Of a DNA stretch of 64,000 bases, positions 20,066 through 31,469 are shown in pieces. A program made the translations under genes and the position numbers. The first letter of the stretch is position 1, and the number at the start of each line of letters is the position of its first letter. The DNA is from Aedes albopictus (lineage: Eukaryota; Arthropoda; Insecta; Diptera; Culicidae): positions 500,422,536-500,486,535 of the forward strand of contig NC_085137.1 in NCBI RefSeq assembly GCF_035046485.1, read 5' to 3'. The notes below the pieces were generated by a model that was not told the origin of the DNA, did not search any database, and saw only the letters and a list, made by a program, of their open reading frames with translations.

Positions 20066-21235
20066 GCCACCGATGCCGTTCTGGAGTTGGTTAACATAAA
20101 TAGCTACCGAATTTCACCTTAAGTATGCAATAATTGAACGATTATTGTACAACAAATAAAATTAAACAGCCCTTCTAAAGGCTTCGAAAATGTTTCCCAC
20201 AAAAGCGAACTGAATAATTTTCTAAGACGATGCGCCGAGTCACAAATGTGTCAAAATCGACCCAGTCTCCAAGCCAAAATGTTGCATAAAGTGGAATAGT
20301 GTAAATATAATAGCTTCTTGTATCATTCATGATACATTCCATATAAATTTACATAAACTTTGCGAGTGGATCGCAAATTTTCAGACATTTTACTACTCTG
20401 AAAAATTGCAAATTTAATGAAGTAATGAACATTATTTTGCAGCCAAACTTCAATGTATATTGTGTCCGCAAAAATCAAAATATTCGAAAAATCTAAACGA
20501 AATGTGTAAGGTTTATAGAAATACTTAGTTCAATAATTAAACATAGGCACATCCAGTCCACCAATAAGCCAAAGTTTATCGATGTACATGTTCGAATGTT
20601 TTGTGCATCTCTTGATTTCTTATAAAATTAACGGTATCAAGGCAATTATTTAACGGGAAAGATTATCAAATTGACAAGTTCGCTTATTAAAACATTTTAA
20701 AATTAACTACTTATTGGTCCGCGTTTTGTCGCGTCTATTTATTACTGTATAAACCTGCAAAAGCAGAGATATTGTGCGTGTGGATCTGACATCTACATCA
20801 ATTTTATTTGCAAACTATTAGCGCCAATAAAACTTGAAGGTCTCGAAAACTACGGTTGGCCCACTAAAATTCTTCTAGAAAATTCACTCACTGTAGATTC
20901 GAGGACAACATAGTTCAATAAAAGAGAAACTAGCGATTACCTGGCGGGCCGCTGCCGATAGATGACGAACCAAGAAAACCCAGAGCTGGGTTAGTATGCA
21001 GGTTTGAATAGTTGATATGGAATAAATCGGTTCGAAAATAATTAAATTCTTACCGTTTCAAACAAAATGTTCTATACTTGATCAGAATTTGATTTAATAG
21101 AATGTTTCATCTTGTGTAGGGATTAATATACTGTTCTACAGTTTCGTAACCAACTTTGGTGAAATTTCTATCGGTAGTTCTGAAAGGAATTTTTGGAAAA
21201 TCAGATATATTCTCCCTGGTGCAAAAGTTACAAGA
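20066..21235. other. Array margin, mostly unassigned
   Basis: Contains one more stem-loop (20168-20183) close to the H1 remnant, then AT-rich DNA without recognisable genes. A further degenerate copy of the CTATCGGTAGTTCTGAAA stem-loop region lies at 21169-21190. Confidence 0.35.
20168..20183 (+). terminator. Histone-type 3' stem-loop, array margin
   Basis: AGCCCTTCTAAAGGCT preceded by AAAC; one weakened stem pair. Confidence 0.45.
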
Positions 21236-21236
21236 G

Positions 21237-21372
21237 CAATATTTATAGTACGCAGTTCTATCATATACTGTTCTAGGATATAATATCTCTTCAGCATGAT
21301 TCATCACGCTATTCAAATCATAGTAGTCCTACGTCACCCTTCCGTACAACCCCTAGGGCTATACCCTTGTAG
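21237..21372 (-). repeat. Inverted copy of inter-unit spacer
   Basis: Reverse complement of 14134-14247, sharing CCTAGGGGTTGTACG and GTGACGTAGGAC. It carries the same GACGTAGGACTAC word that starts units A, C and D. Confidence 0.6.
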
Positions 21373-21797
21373 TTTTTTTTTTAATTTTTGAAGAAAAAAA
21401 AATTGAATATTTGGTTGATTTTTATGCACAGTCAGGCAGAAACATTTTACTGTTCGGTGAAGAAAATAGAGTGTGACAAGAGTACAATTATAAAAGTAGT
21501 AGACGAAACTGTCTCAAGTTCAAACTTCAGGGTCGAAAACTACTTTTATTACTATGTAAGTGCGCACACTGCGCACAGTCAGATGAAAAATCTGTAGGGA
21601 AATCGTTTCCCGAAGTTAAAATTTTTCCAAGCCCAGTATAGTAAACTTTTTTCGGAAATTTATTTTGACTGTGTTATTTTTTTTTTTTCTCAAATGGGTG
21701 AATATCAAAACCTTCATTGACTGGCAGTTCAAACGAGTACGTTCGTAAATTAAATTCATCCAATAAGGTAATCAATGATGACAGAGAAGTGTGAATA
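21373..21797. other. No recognised feature
   Basis: AT-rich; the 69-aa frame at 21388-21597 has no family resemblance. Confidence 0.3.
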
Positions 21798-22261
21798 CCC
21801 GGTCAACCATTTCTATAAGGGAAGATTCAAAAATTACGTCCATCGTTTTTCGGGATTTCTAGACCCCCCCTCCCCCCTCTGTCACGCAATTTCCCCATAC
21901 CCAATACACGTACTGTCACACTTTTCTAGACCCGCCCCCCTCCCCCAAATGTTGGACGTAATTTTTGAACGTTCCCTAAACATCTTTACTTTTCTTTATA
22001 ATGACCTTTGAAGACGTTCATATAAAAAATCGATAGCGATCGTCATCGTTCTTAAAGATATTTAAATAAAAACAAAGCCACTTCGTTATCGATTAATAAA
22101 GATTTTTGACGATACATCGATATGAAAAATAGTGGGTTCTGTTTTATCGATCCGTCAGTCATCGAGAAAAAAAAACTAAAAATAACTGCCACCTCACCGC
22201 CACCGCCTACCTTTCCATGATCGTTATGATTTTTTTGCAATTATTTCCTAAATTGGGAATT
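21798..22261 (-). repeat. Inverted repeat arm 2
   Basis: Reverse complement of 9156-9468, enlarged by the MITE at 21819-21976. It stops 10 bp short of the second assembly gap. Confidence 0.7.
21819..21976. mobile_element. Harbinger-like MITE, TAA duplication
   Basis: 158 bp with ends GGGAAGATTCAAAAATTACG and GGGAACGTTCAAAAATTACG (minus). TAA is duplicated at 21816-21818 and 21977-21979. The other inverted-repeat arm (around 9450) is the empty site. Confidence 0.85.
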
Positions 22262-22271
22262 GAACTTACAT

Positions 22272-22771
22272 NNNNNNNNNNNNNNNNNNNNNNNNNNNNN
22301 NNNNNNNNNNNNNNNNNNNNNNNNNNNNNNNNNNNNNNNNNNNNNNNNNNNNNNNNNNNNNNNNNNNNNNNNNNNNNNNNNNNNNNNNNNNNNNNNNNNN
22401 NNNNNNNNNNNNNNNNNNNNNNNNNNNNNNNNNNNNNNNNNNNNNNNNNNNNNNNNNNNNNNNNNNNNNNNNNNNNNNNNNNNNNNNNNNNNNNNNNNNN
22501 NNNNNNNNNNNNNNNNNNNNNNNNNNNNNNNNNNNNNNNNNNNNNNNNNNNNNNNNNNNNNNNNNNNNNNNNNNNNNNNNNNNNNNNNNNNNNNNNNNNN
22601 NNNNNNNNNNNNNNNNNNNNNNNNNNNNNNNNNNNNNNNNNNNNNNNNNNNNNNNNNNNNNNNNNNNNNNNNNNNNNNNNNNNNNNNNNNNNNNNNNNNN
22701 NNNNNNNNNNNNNNNNNNNNNNNNNNNNNNNNNNNNNNNNNNNNNNNNNNNNNNNNNNNNNNNNNNNNNNN
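22272..22771. other. Assembly gap (500 N)
   Basis: 500 N placeholder, like the one at 2644-3143. Confidence 0.99.
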
Positions 22772-23067
22772 ATAAGGTCGATCTATGACGCAGAATCGTC
22801 TCACAGCTTGGCTTTTATGCATATTTAACAACATGATATCCTCAAGCGTCGGTAGCCGTGTGGATTAATCTCAACGTTCATGGATCAATTCCATTCTGTA
22901 TCATTTTTCAGATTTGTTTTACTCTTTTCATAAGTCTATCTTATGAAATTTGTCATATCAAACACAATAAATTTTCACGAGGTATTCTTACGGCATCTAT
23001 AATTTTTAGTTATAGCAAAAGTTCATAAGTTATTTTGATGAATTTCGTTAGTTTTTTTCGCTGAGTG
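22772..23067 (-). mobile_element. TA-flanked element, right end
   Basis: Inverted partner of 2558-2643; ends in the inverse of CACTCAGCGAAAAAAACT followed by TA. Confidence 0.5.
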
Positions 23068-23069
23068 TA

Positions 23070-23279
23070 GATTTCGAAAATCTTACCTTTTAGAAATTTC
23101 AAAACCTCATCTGACCATTTAGCAATTTAATAATTTTGAAAACTCCTTTCGCCGTGAGTATAGAACATTTTCAACACGATCTGTTTGACAAATTCTGCAG
23201 AAGCATAAAATGAAAAAAAACACCAAATTCTATAACAATCAAAAGTGGGTCGTATGCTGAAAAAGTTCGAGAACCTCTG
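23070..23279 (-). mobile_element. hAT-type element, right arm
   Basis: Minus-strand terminus CAGAGGTTCTCGAACT. TSD ATGTAAAT at 23280-23287 equals that at 2038-2045. Confidence 0.75.
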
Positions 23280-23465
23280 ATGTAAATTGCTTTAGTAGTT
23301 GAGCCTTATACTTGTATTTGTGCAAACAAACTTTTGTTTACGTTGCATGTGAGATTTACCACAACAATGTAAACAAAAAGTGAAAAAAACATGAAAAAGT
23401 TTCATCTGCCGCAATTTTTTTATTTCCGATTTATCTAGGTAGGCAAAGCTAGGAATCGAAGAGTA

Positions 23466-24386
23466 CAGGGGATAGACAAAATGATCGGGACAGGCAAAAT
23501 TTTCACTTTTCAAAAAATGTTCAACTAGCTGTAACTTTTCAAAAAGTGCATCAAATATTCTCAAATTTTTACTGTGAGTGCATCAACTAGTTGTGCATCA
23601 GTGGTACAAATTTGAAAAAGATCGGGGCATTCTCCACGAAGTTATAAATATTCCTAAAAAAGGTTAAATTATCCGATAGCCAACATTGAGTTGTTATATC
23701 TCCGGATTCAATGAACCGATTGAAATGAAATTTTGACCATTCATGACTTATATAATAAACTCTGGAAAACATTTGACTAAACTTGAAATTTTAAACAAGA
23801 GACAAAATTATAGCGATTCAAATTTTTTTACGATTTTTTAGTAAATTGGTCTATTTTTAATATGCATTCTAAAACTTTTTCAATTTATTGATGGCTATGT
23901 TGTTACTTTCCTTCAAAACACATTTATATATAAGTCAATTAGAGGGAAATTAAGTGAACTATAATTTGCATCTTGAATTTTGAAACGATGTTGATATTTT
24001 GGAGAATTTGGTGTTTTATTAGAAAAATAATCAAATCGTTATAATTTTCTTCCGTGTTAAAAATATTAAGTTAAGTCAATGGTTTTTCATAGCTCATTAT
24101 ATAAGTCATAAATGGTCAAAATTTTATTTCAATCGGTTCATGGAATCCGGAGATATAACAGCTCAAAGTTGGCTATCGGATAATTTTACCTTTTTCAAGA
24201 ATCTTTATAACTTCGTGGAGAATGGCTCGATCTTTTCTAATTTTGGACTACTGATACACATCTAGTTGATGAACTTACAGTAAAAATTTGAGAATATTTG
24301 ATGCACTTTTCGAAAAGTTACAGCTAGTTGAACACTTTTTGAAAATTGAAAATTTTGCCTGTCCCGATCATTTTGTCTATCCCCTG
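23466..24386. mobile_element. Long-TIR mariner-like MITE
   Basis: Inverted repeats of about 320 bp starting CAGGGGATAGACAAAATGAT at each end, flanked by TA (23464-23465, 24387-24388). 921 bp in all, no transposase frame. Confidence 0.85.
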
Positions 24387-24388
24387 TA

Positions 24389-25135
24389 GTTCTTCCAAAT
24401 GGGGAAGAAAAATTTCATTTTGTTAGAAAGTCTAAGAGTTCTGGAGAGCCAAAGTTTAGCATTTTGTATGAAGATTTCACATTGTTGTGCTTCGTCCCGA
24501 AAGGGATATATACAATCAGCAAGTTAGCACCTTGTGGGTTGATCCTAATAAGAGCGTAAGAATAAATACATCAGTTAAGTTCGCTTTTTCGTGGCAGTAT
24601 GTATTGCGAATTATCGTGGCCATCATGAGATAATTGTTAGATCCGATTTCTGATGTCACCTTATCTAAGTGATACGAACTATTATATACTCATTTTATGG
24701 ATTCAATCCAGGGTTTCTTTGCAACGACCTCTCTGAGCACTGATGCATGACGGGCAAAGTGATAGAGTCTACCGTAGACATGGTGCACTTTATGAGTGCA
24801 TTCTAACGGAGCTATGCGGAACAAATGAAATTTGTGACGAAATTTCGTGCTTGCACTAACGCATATGCATTGCTTTGTATACATTTATGCGTGCCTATGC
24901 TTCCCGCAGCAAGAGGTGAAGGAGAGAGTCATAACATCCACATCAGTGGTGATGGTCACAAAACAAGAATGGTGGGTGACGTGAGTGAGATGCAGTCTTT
25001 TCTGGAGTTAACGACTGTAGAGAGAGCGAATCAGGAAGCGCAAAGACAAGATGAAAAAAGTTCGGTTTTTATCAGCATTGTTGTGGCTGAAACGCTGATG
25101 GTTCGCGGCATTGCTGCGTGGCAGTGACGACTCAC
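24389..25135. other. No recognised feature
   Basis: Mixed-composition DNA. The 100-aa frame at 24825-25127 has no domain I recognise. Nothing supportable. Confidence 0.3.
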
Positions 25136-25138
25136 TAA

Positions 25139-25309
25139 GGGGCTGTCCATAAACCACGTGGTCATTTTTTGGGACTTTTCAACCACCCCCCCCCCTCCGC
25201 GTGGTCATTAGTCCATACAATTTTTTTTATTTGTCCATACAAAATGGTCATTGGCCGAACCCACGCCCCCCACTCCCCCCTTATGACCACGTGGTTTATG
25301 GACAGCCCC
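25139..25309. mobile_element. Harbinger-like MITE, GGGGCTGTCC ends
   Basis: 171-bp palindrome: ends GGGGCTGTCCATAAACCACG, poly-C interior, TAA duplicated at 25136-25138 and 25310-25312. Related element at 57699-57863. Confidence 0.85.
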
Positions 25310-25312
25310 TAA

Positions 25313-26215
25313 CCTCAAATCTGCCTGTTCAAAAAGTATAAATTCTTGAATTTTATGAACAAATTAACTTGAAATAAGTAGATAATTACAAGAATAGTTG
25401 TTTTCGCTCATTTTCGTTTTGGTTTTGATCGTAAATTCTTTAAAATTGCAAGTTTTATGGTCCTTGAACAGGTAAAAAGAGAGGTTACGAGACGCCACTG
25501 TTTCGTGGTCTGGGTCTCAGTGTGGGTATTGCGTAGATAAATGTGAATATGAAGAAACTACTAACTACTGTCGACTACTAATCAGAGTGCCTAAACAAGT
25601 TGTTTACAGTTCGGGGAAGGTCTTATAGACTACTTCCCATGGAGCATCATTTTGCTTGTCCTAAGATATACCAATAATTGGCAACTGTGTCATTTAATGA
25701 ATGTGGAAGTGCTGGACCAAAACCAAACTGAATGACCTTGGCAGGAGTAAACTTTAAATCTTTCGGTATCATACACATCGAATGATATTACAAATATAAC
25801 AACAGTAGTTAGTTTATTACCAAATGACACAAAACAATTACAAACATTTGCTAAACGAGGTACTGAAAACAAATGTCCATGGCAAATTTCAAAATATTTA
25901 CAAACAATAGATGAAATGCACATCTACACACACATACACAGAACGATTATAACAACAACATGGAACAACATATATGCGACAAGTACAATAATACCGAGGA
26001 AAATAAGGTAAATAATTTGTGTTTCCACACAGTTATGACGGAGACTATGGACGGGTTCGAATGTTTCCAGGAGTTTGATTCAGCTGCGGATCACAGCCGA
26101 ATAATTTCGAACAACTTCGTACATTTTCAAATTTAAAAACGAAACGATAAAATTTCACTGTTATGTACCTAGTGGGCAAGAAGTTGCGTTGATTTATTCT
26201 CTTTCGAAAACTACG
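25313..26215. other. No recognised feature
   Basis: AT-rich with a short CA tract near 25926. The minus-strand 77-aa frame (25690-25923) is not recognisable. Confidence 0.3.
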
Positions 26216-26488
26216 CACAGATAAAAATAATGAGATTTACACGTCATGTAAACTTCGTTTTAGTCATGTAAACTTAGTGTTATGATGGTTTACATGATAT
26301 ATCGTGTAAATTTGTGTTATATGTCATGTAAACTCTCAGAGTCATGCTGAATTACATGACATATAATGGAAGTTTACATGATATTTCATGAACTTTACAT
26401 GATATATCATGTAAACTTCTATGATATTCCACGCTCTAATCATGTGCATCATATGTCACAGAATTGTACACTCTTTTTTCGATCTGTG
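26216..26488. mobile_element. MITE with TCATGTAAAC repeats
   Basis: Bounded by CACAGAT and its inverse ATCTGTG. The interior has four TCATGTAAAC words and three or more inverse copies (TTTACATGA), as in MITEs with clustered transposase sites. No clear target duplication was seen. Confidence 0.5.
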
Positions 26489-27733
26489 TGGGTTTGATTC
26501 TCGATTAGACTTACACGAGTTTCTGGGCATAGTGTTATTCATTGTACCTTCCCCGCAATGTACATATTTAGGAAAGGGTAAACGAGGAAAGCCTTGCGTT
26601 ATAAAATTATTTCAAGATTACCGTTGCACATAAGGATTAGTAGACCAAATTCTATTGGAGAAGCAAAGTCAAGATGAAACACAAAACACAAGTTGGTTAG
26701 CAAGAGGAAAGACTAGGTACACAAGTAACCGGCATGACAAAAGCAACATAACTGCCCCGCAATTTTCCCTCCGAATGCACTTGAATAAAGTCTCCAGTTT
26801 TATGCCAACTTTTTTTTTCCATCCACTATATGCACATTAGCTATCAACGGTGACAAAAATGTGCCACCGCCCTCAACATCATCGTCATCGTTTGCAAATC
26901 AGAGGAAAACTTGTATTCAATTTTTCCCCACTCTAGTGCTGCAGCCACCCGGATTTACGAGTGTTCTTTCGAGGGGACCCACACTGCTACAATGCGTGTC
27001 TGCAATACCACATAAGGCTAGAGCAGTGATCGTCCGCGGTGTTAATATTTGCATCACCATCCCGGAGAGACAGTAGCACTCAGAGGCAGAGCAGAGCCGA
27101 ATGTGCAACAGCAGTGCAACCTGTCGGCTACTACGGCTGTATGTGGGTTGCGTTGCAGCAAAGCCCCTTCCGCACAACCGCAGGACGCGTGCAATTTCGA
27201 TGAAATTGTACCTTTCGGGTGGAGCAGAATAACTTTGCACGCAAAATTTGAGCAAACGAATGTATTAGGACAGAACAACCCGAAGGCATTGCTTGATGTT
27301 CTAAAATTACTCCGTTCAACAGTGAGAGCCTCAGGATTGACTGTTGACTGATTCTAGTAATTGGCACCATATTTGATTGGGAAGTTGCAGGTTCATGCTT
27401 AATCGAATCGATTAGCTTCCATGACCTTTCAGTTAAGTCGAATTTGTCATCACCCACATGCTCTCTAAAACGGATGAAGCATCGTCGTCACCCTGAAATC
27501 AATAACGGTCAATAAAAAAAACTCCAGATAAGGATTTCAGATCAAGGAGCTCAAAGCCACCACACCACACACACACAGAGCCCTCCAAAAGCCGGCTCTC
27601 AAATTACGACCAAAAACCCCCACCGCAGAAAGCTCCTTCACCGATTTCCTCCCAACCTGCAGGATCCCAAAACCCGGTCACCACGTGTCATCGTCGCAGT
27701 CCTTTCGCAAAAAAAAAAATCGGGCGGAAAAAT
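26489..27733. other. Mostly single-copy-looking DNA
   Basis: Balanced composition; short CA run near 27565. Overlapping ORFs at 26917-27457 on both strands have no domain. It could hold conserved intronic sequence of the flanking host gene, but I see no exon. Confidence 0.3.
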
Positions 27734-27735
27734 TA

Positions 27736-28316
27736 GGGGAAGGTGGGATAATATGCATCCCCTAAGCAAACGTGGCCCTATAACGAAGATTAGGATGATT
27801 TTATGGGTGTCTTGAGTTTTGAAAGTTAGTTTACTTATTTGACTAAGAGACGCCAACTTTTGGTCCGCGTGATATCAATTTTACCGAATCAAATTAACAA
27901 TTTAAAAAGTGTTACGTTTTGGGTGCTGAAAAACTGTTGGGGGCAAAACGCACCTTGAGGTGGGGCAATATGACCTCTGGCATTTCCCGCTTTGAGTTCC
28001 AATGAAATACCAGGCGGCTCCATCTTACTATTCACGGCAGCAAATGGAATGTGTAGGCGGCGGATGGTAGTTAATAGGTTCATTCCATATAATCAGCGTG
28101 CAATCGCTTAAATTGCGTGCGCTTCAAATTAGACAATCTTTCCGAATGTGGAAAACCATCGTTTTCCACGCTTTTCATTCGAATATTCTTGTCATTCTTG
28201 GGCTTGTACGGCTCAATTTTACTTCTAGTTTGCTTGCATCGGACGGAACTTCACTTATATAATGAAATAGCGCGAGGGCGTTTTGCCCCGGGGGTGCGTA
28301 TTACCCCGGGTTACCC
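27736..28316. mobile_element. TA-flanked MITE with GGGGC-rich ends
   Basis: Ends GGGGAAGGTGGGATAATATG and, on the minus strand, GGGTAACCCGGGGTAATACG; TA at 27734-27735 and 28317-28318. Subterminal GGGGCAAAACGC words are repeated in both halves. Confidence 0.65.
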
Positions 28317-28318
28317 TA

Positions 28319-28789
28319 CAGCTCCCACGTTTTGGTTGAAGTGTATCATGTTCGGGCCCCAACAGTTCGAGCTAAATCATCATCTCCACTGAATGTAGGT
28401 ATAGGTATAGGCAGGTAGACGACGGGGGAAACTCACCCAATAAAAAAGGCACATAAATTTTCCCGCCTCATCGCTGCGTCCTGAGCAGCCAACAGCAGAA
28501 GCAGGGAAGCACCCACGGGAAACAAACGAATCGACCGAATGCCACCAAACACAATCCAGTGTATACTGTGCTGTCACTGTTCGTCCGTAAAAAAAGCAAA
28601 AACGCCGCTGCGTCTGCGCACTTTGTGCCATTATCCTCCTCAGCGAACTCGGCCGAAAAGGATACCCGACTAAAGGGATGTACCAGGAATTCATCGAAAT
28701 GTAATGGACTACTGCTTTAAATATCCTTTCTGTCGATTACTAATGTCTGTTCTCTAAGCTCATTCCTTTTGATAACTGCCAGACCTATC
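28319..28789. other. No recognised feature
   Basis: Moderately GC-rich; the 104-aa minus ORF (28380-28694) has no recognisable motif. It borders the first CTGT satellite. Confidence 0.3.
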
Positions 28790-29735
28790 TGCTCTGTTTT
28801 TTTCTCTCAGCACTTTCTGAGCAGTCTTCTTTGTCTGCACAATCTGCTCTGTGTGTTCTGTGTGCTCTGTCTGCTCTGTCTTCTAGTCTGCTGCATCTGT
28901 TCTGTCTACTTTGTATGTACTCTATCTGCTCTGTCCGCTTTGTTTGCTTTATCTGCTCTGTTTTCTCTCTCAGCACTTTCTGCACAATCTTCTTTGTCTG
29001 CACAATCTGCTCTATGTATTCTGAATGCTTTGTCTGCTCTGTCTTCTTCGTTGGCTGCATCTGTTCTGTCTACTCTGAATGGTATGTCTACTCTATATGC
29101 TCTGTCCGCTGTGTTTGCTTGTTGGCTGTTCTGTCTCGTTTCTGCCTAATCCTTTTGTTCATTGTTTATTCTGTCTGCTTTATCTGCTCTATCTTCTCGG
29201 TTTGCTCAGCATTTTCTGTACAGTTCTCTCTGTATGCACTATCTGCTCTTCTGCTCTATTGTCAGTTCTGTCTGCTCTGCTTTACCTGCTCTGTCTTCTC
29301 TGTATGCCCAACCTGCACTTTTTACGCAGTCTTCTCTGTATGCACAGTCTACTCTTCTGCTCTTTGTGTGTGTTGCCTGCACTGCTTGGTCTGTCTGCTC
29401 TGTCTACTCAGTCTACTTTATCTGTTTGGTCTATTACGTAAGCTCTGTCTACTCTAACTGCTCTGTCCGGTCTGTCTGCTCTGTATGTTGTCTGTTATCT
29501 GCTCTGTTATGTCTGTTTTACCTGCTCTGTCTACCTACTCTAACTTCTCTATTTGCTATGTTTGGACTTCTCTGTGTACTGTTTCTGCCATGGAATACCT
29601 CTATCAACAACACTGCATTATCTGTTTGCCGTATCAGCTCTATCTGTCTTGTCCGTATGTGCAGGCTCCTTCTGCTCTATTCTCGAGCCCTCTGACGGTT
29701 CTGTCTGCTCTATCCGCTATGCGAAATGAAACCGC
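28790..29735. repeat. Degenerate 9-bp CTGTCTGCT satellite, block 1
   Basis: Pyrimidine-rich strand built on CTGTCTGCT with frequent substitutions. The 9-bp period makes Leu-Ser-Ala, Cys-Leu-Leu and Val-Cys-Ser tripeptide repeats in the three frames, which explains the long open frames here. None is a real gene. Confidence 0.8.
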
Positions 29736-30454
29736 CAACAGTATTAATTCCTGAATTAAAAACCCGATTTAATCCACCTATGGTGAACTGAACCCTTCTT
29801 ACACTTATTAAAACTATTGTTGTATTATTTGTATTTAACATATTTATTTTGCGTGATGGACCAAAAGTTCTAGAATATATTGTGGATTTGGCATCTAGTG
29901 GATTGGTTTCCAAAACAGCATCATGGACCATGGACTAAACTACCAGAAATGCCAGACACCTCCTAGAATTTTGTATGAAATGTTTAAAAAATAGCTTACA
30001 TATTCTGAAATATTGTATCTTTTGTTAACTGATCTTGAATCGATTAACAAATGGATAAGAAAATCAGCGAGATACACTTTGTCTAATATCTCTTAATCAG
30101 TCGAATAAATTAGCTCCGAAGTACTTGGTATTCATGTTATGGTGTAAAAAGGACAAAAATAATATATCTACTATGGTAATCAGTTTTGGAATTAGCTAGT
30201 TATTTTGGCTGTCCAGTTCTTTCATTTTTCCTACCATATATGAATTCAAAGCTTCCATTTAAGATATTGTTAGTTTTCATAGAATTCCTGTTTATTTGTA
30301 ATTTGTTTTTTATAATTTTATTGAAAACAATAACCTGCTAGTATACACTTTATATGAGGTCAGCATTATTGATTGAACAATAATTTCCCATACTCTGGTC
30401 AAAAGCTCATGCAAGAAAACAAACGAATATAATAATAAAAAAAGGAATTTATTA
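29736..30454. other. AT-rich spacer
   Basis: No gene or repeat recognised between two repeat arrays. Confidence 0.3.
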
Positions 30455-31320
30455 AAATACTCTTCGAAAGATATCTCAGTAACCAAATGTTCAATCGAAA
30501 TAAAATTTCAGGGCCTTTTACAAGGATACTGTAGCTTTCATTTGGTGCTAAGAGAACCCAAATTGGTTGACAGACGGCTGAGATATTCATTATGATATAC
30601 TTGGTCAAAAATCTCTCAAAAGGTTAACCTGTATTACTCCCAAGTACTCTTTGAAAGATATCTCAACCAAATGTCCAATCCTAATAAAATTGTATAGGGT
30701 TCTACTAGGATGTTATAGCTTTCATTTGGTGCCAGGAGAACCGAAATCGGCTGACAGACGGCTGAGATATTTATTATGATACAATCTCAATAAGTTTAGT
30801 TGTAAATCCTAAGTACTCTTCGAAAGATATCTCTGTAACCAAATGTCCAATCCTAATAAAATTTCCGAGCAATCTACTAGGATGTTGTAGCTTTCATTTG
30901 GTGCCAAGAGAACCCAAATCGATTGACACACGGCTAAGATATTTAGTATGATACACTTTGTTAAAAATCTCTAAAATTTTAGTTGTATAACTCCTAAGTA
31001 CTCTTCGAAAGATATCTCAGTAACTAAATGTCCAATCGAAATAAAATTTCAGAGCTTTCTACTAGGATGTTTGCTTTGCTGCCAAGAGAACTCAAATCGG
31101 TTGACAGACGGCTGAAATATGCATCAATATGCTAAATGTCAAAAATCTCTCAAAAGGCTAACCTATCAAAGTATTCTTCCAAAGATATCTCGGTAACCAA
31201 ATGTCCGATCGTAATAAAATTCAATAGGATTCTACTAGGATGTTGTAGCTTTCATTTGCAACTAAGATAATCCAAATCGGATATCAGACGGCTGAGAAAC
31301 GTGCGTGACTTTTTTTGTAA
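30455..31320. repeat. Tandem array, about 180-bp unit, five copies
   Basis: TCTTCGAAAGATATCTC-like words start units near 30458, 30645, 30813, 30999 and 31172 (spacings 187, 168, 186, 173). Each unit also carries GACAGACGGCTGAGATAT. It ends in a CA run at 31321-31350. Confidence 0.8.
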
Positions 31321-31469
31321 CGCACACACACACATACACACACAGACATTTGCTCAGCTGGTCGAGCTGAGTTGATTGGTATATGAGACTCGGCACTGCG
31401 GGCCTCGGATCGAAAGTCGGTTTTTCGAGCGGTATTTATACCCTTCTTATGGGTGTAAGAAGGGTAAAA
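31321..31469. repeat. CA run and adjoining repeat tail
   Basis: (CA)n followed by GCTCAGCTGGTCGAGCTGAG, an imperfect palindrome, and a duplicated CTTCTTA/GTAAGAAGGGT hairpin. It looks like the end of the same repetitive element as the 180-bp array. Confidence 0.45.
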
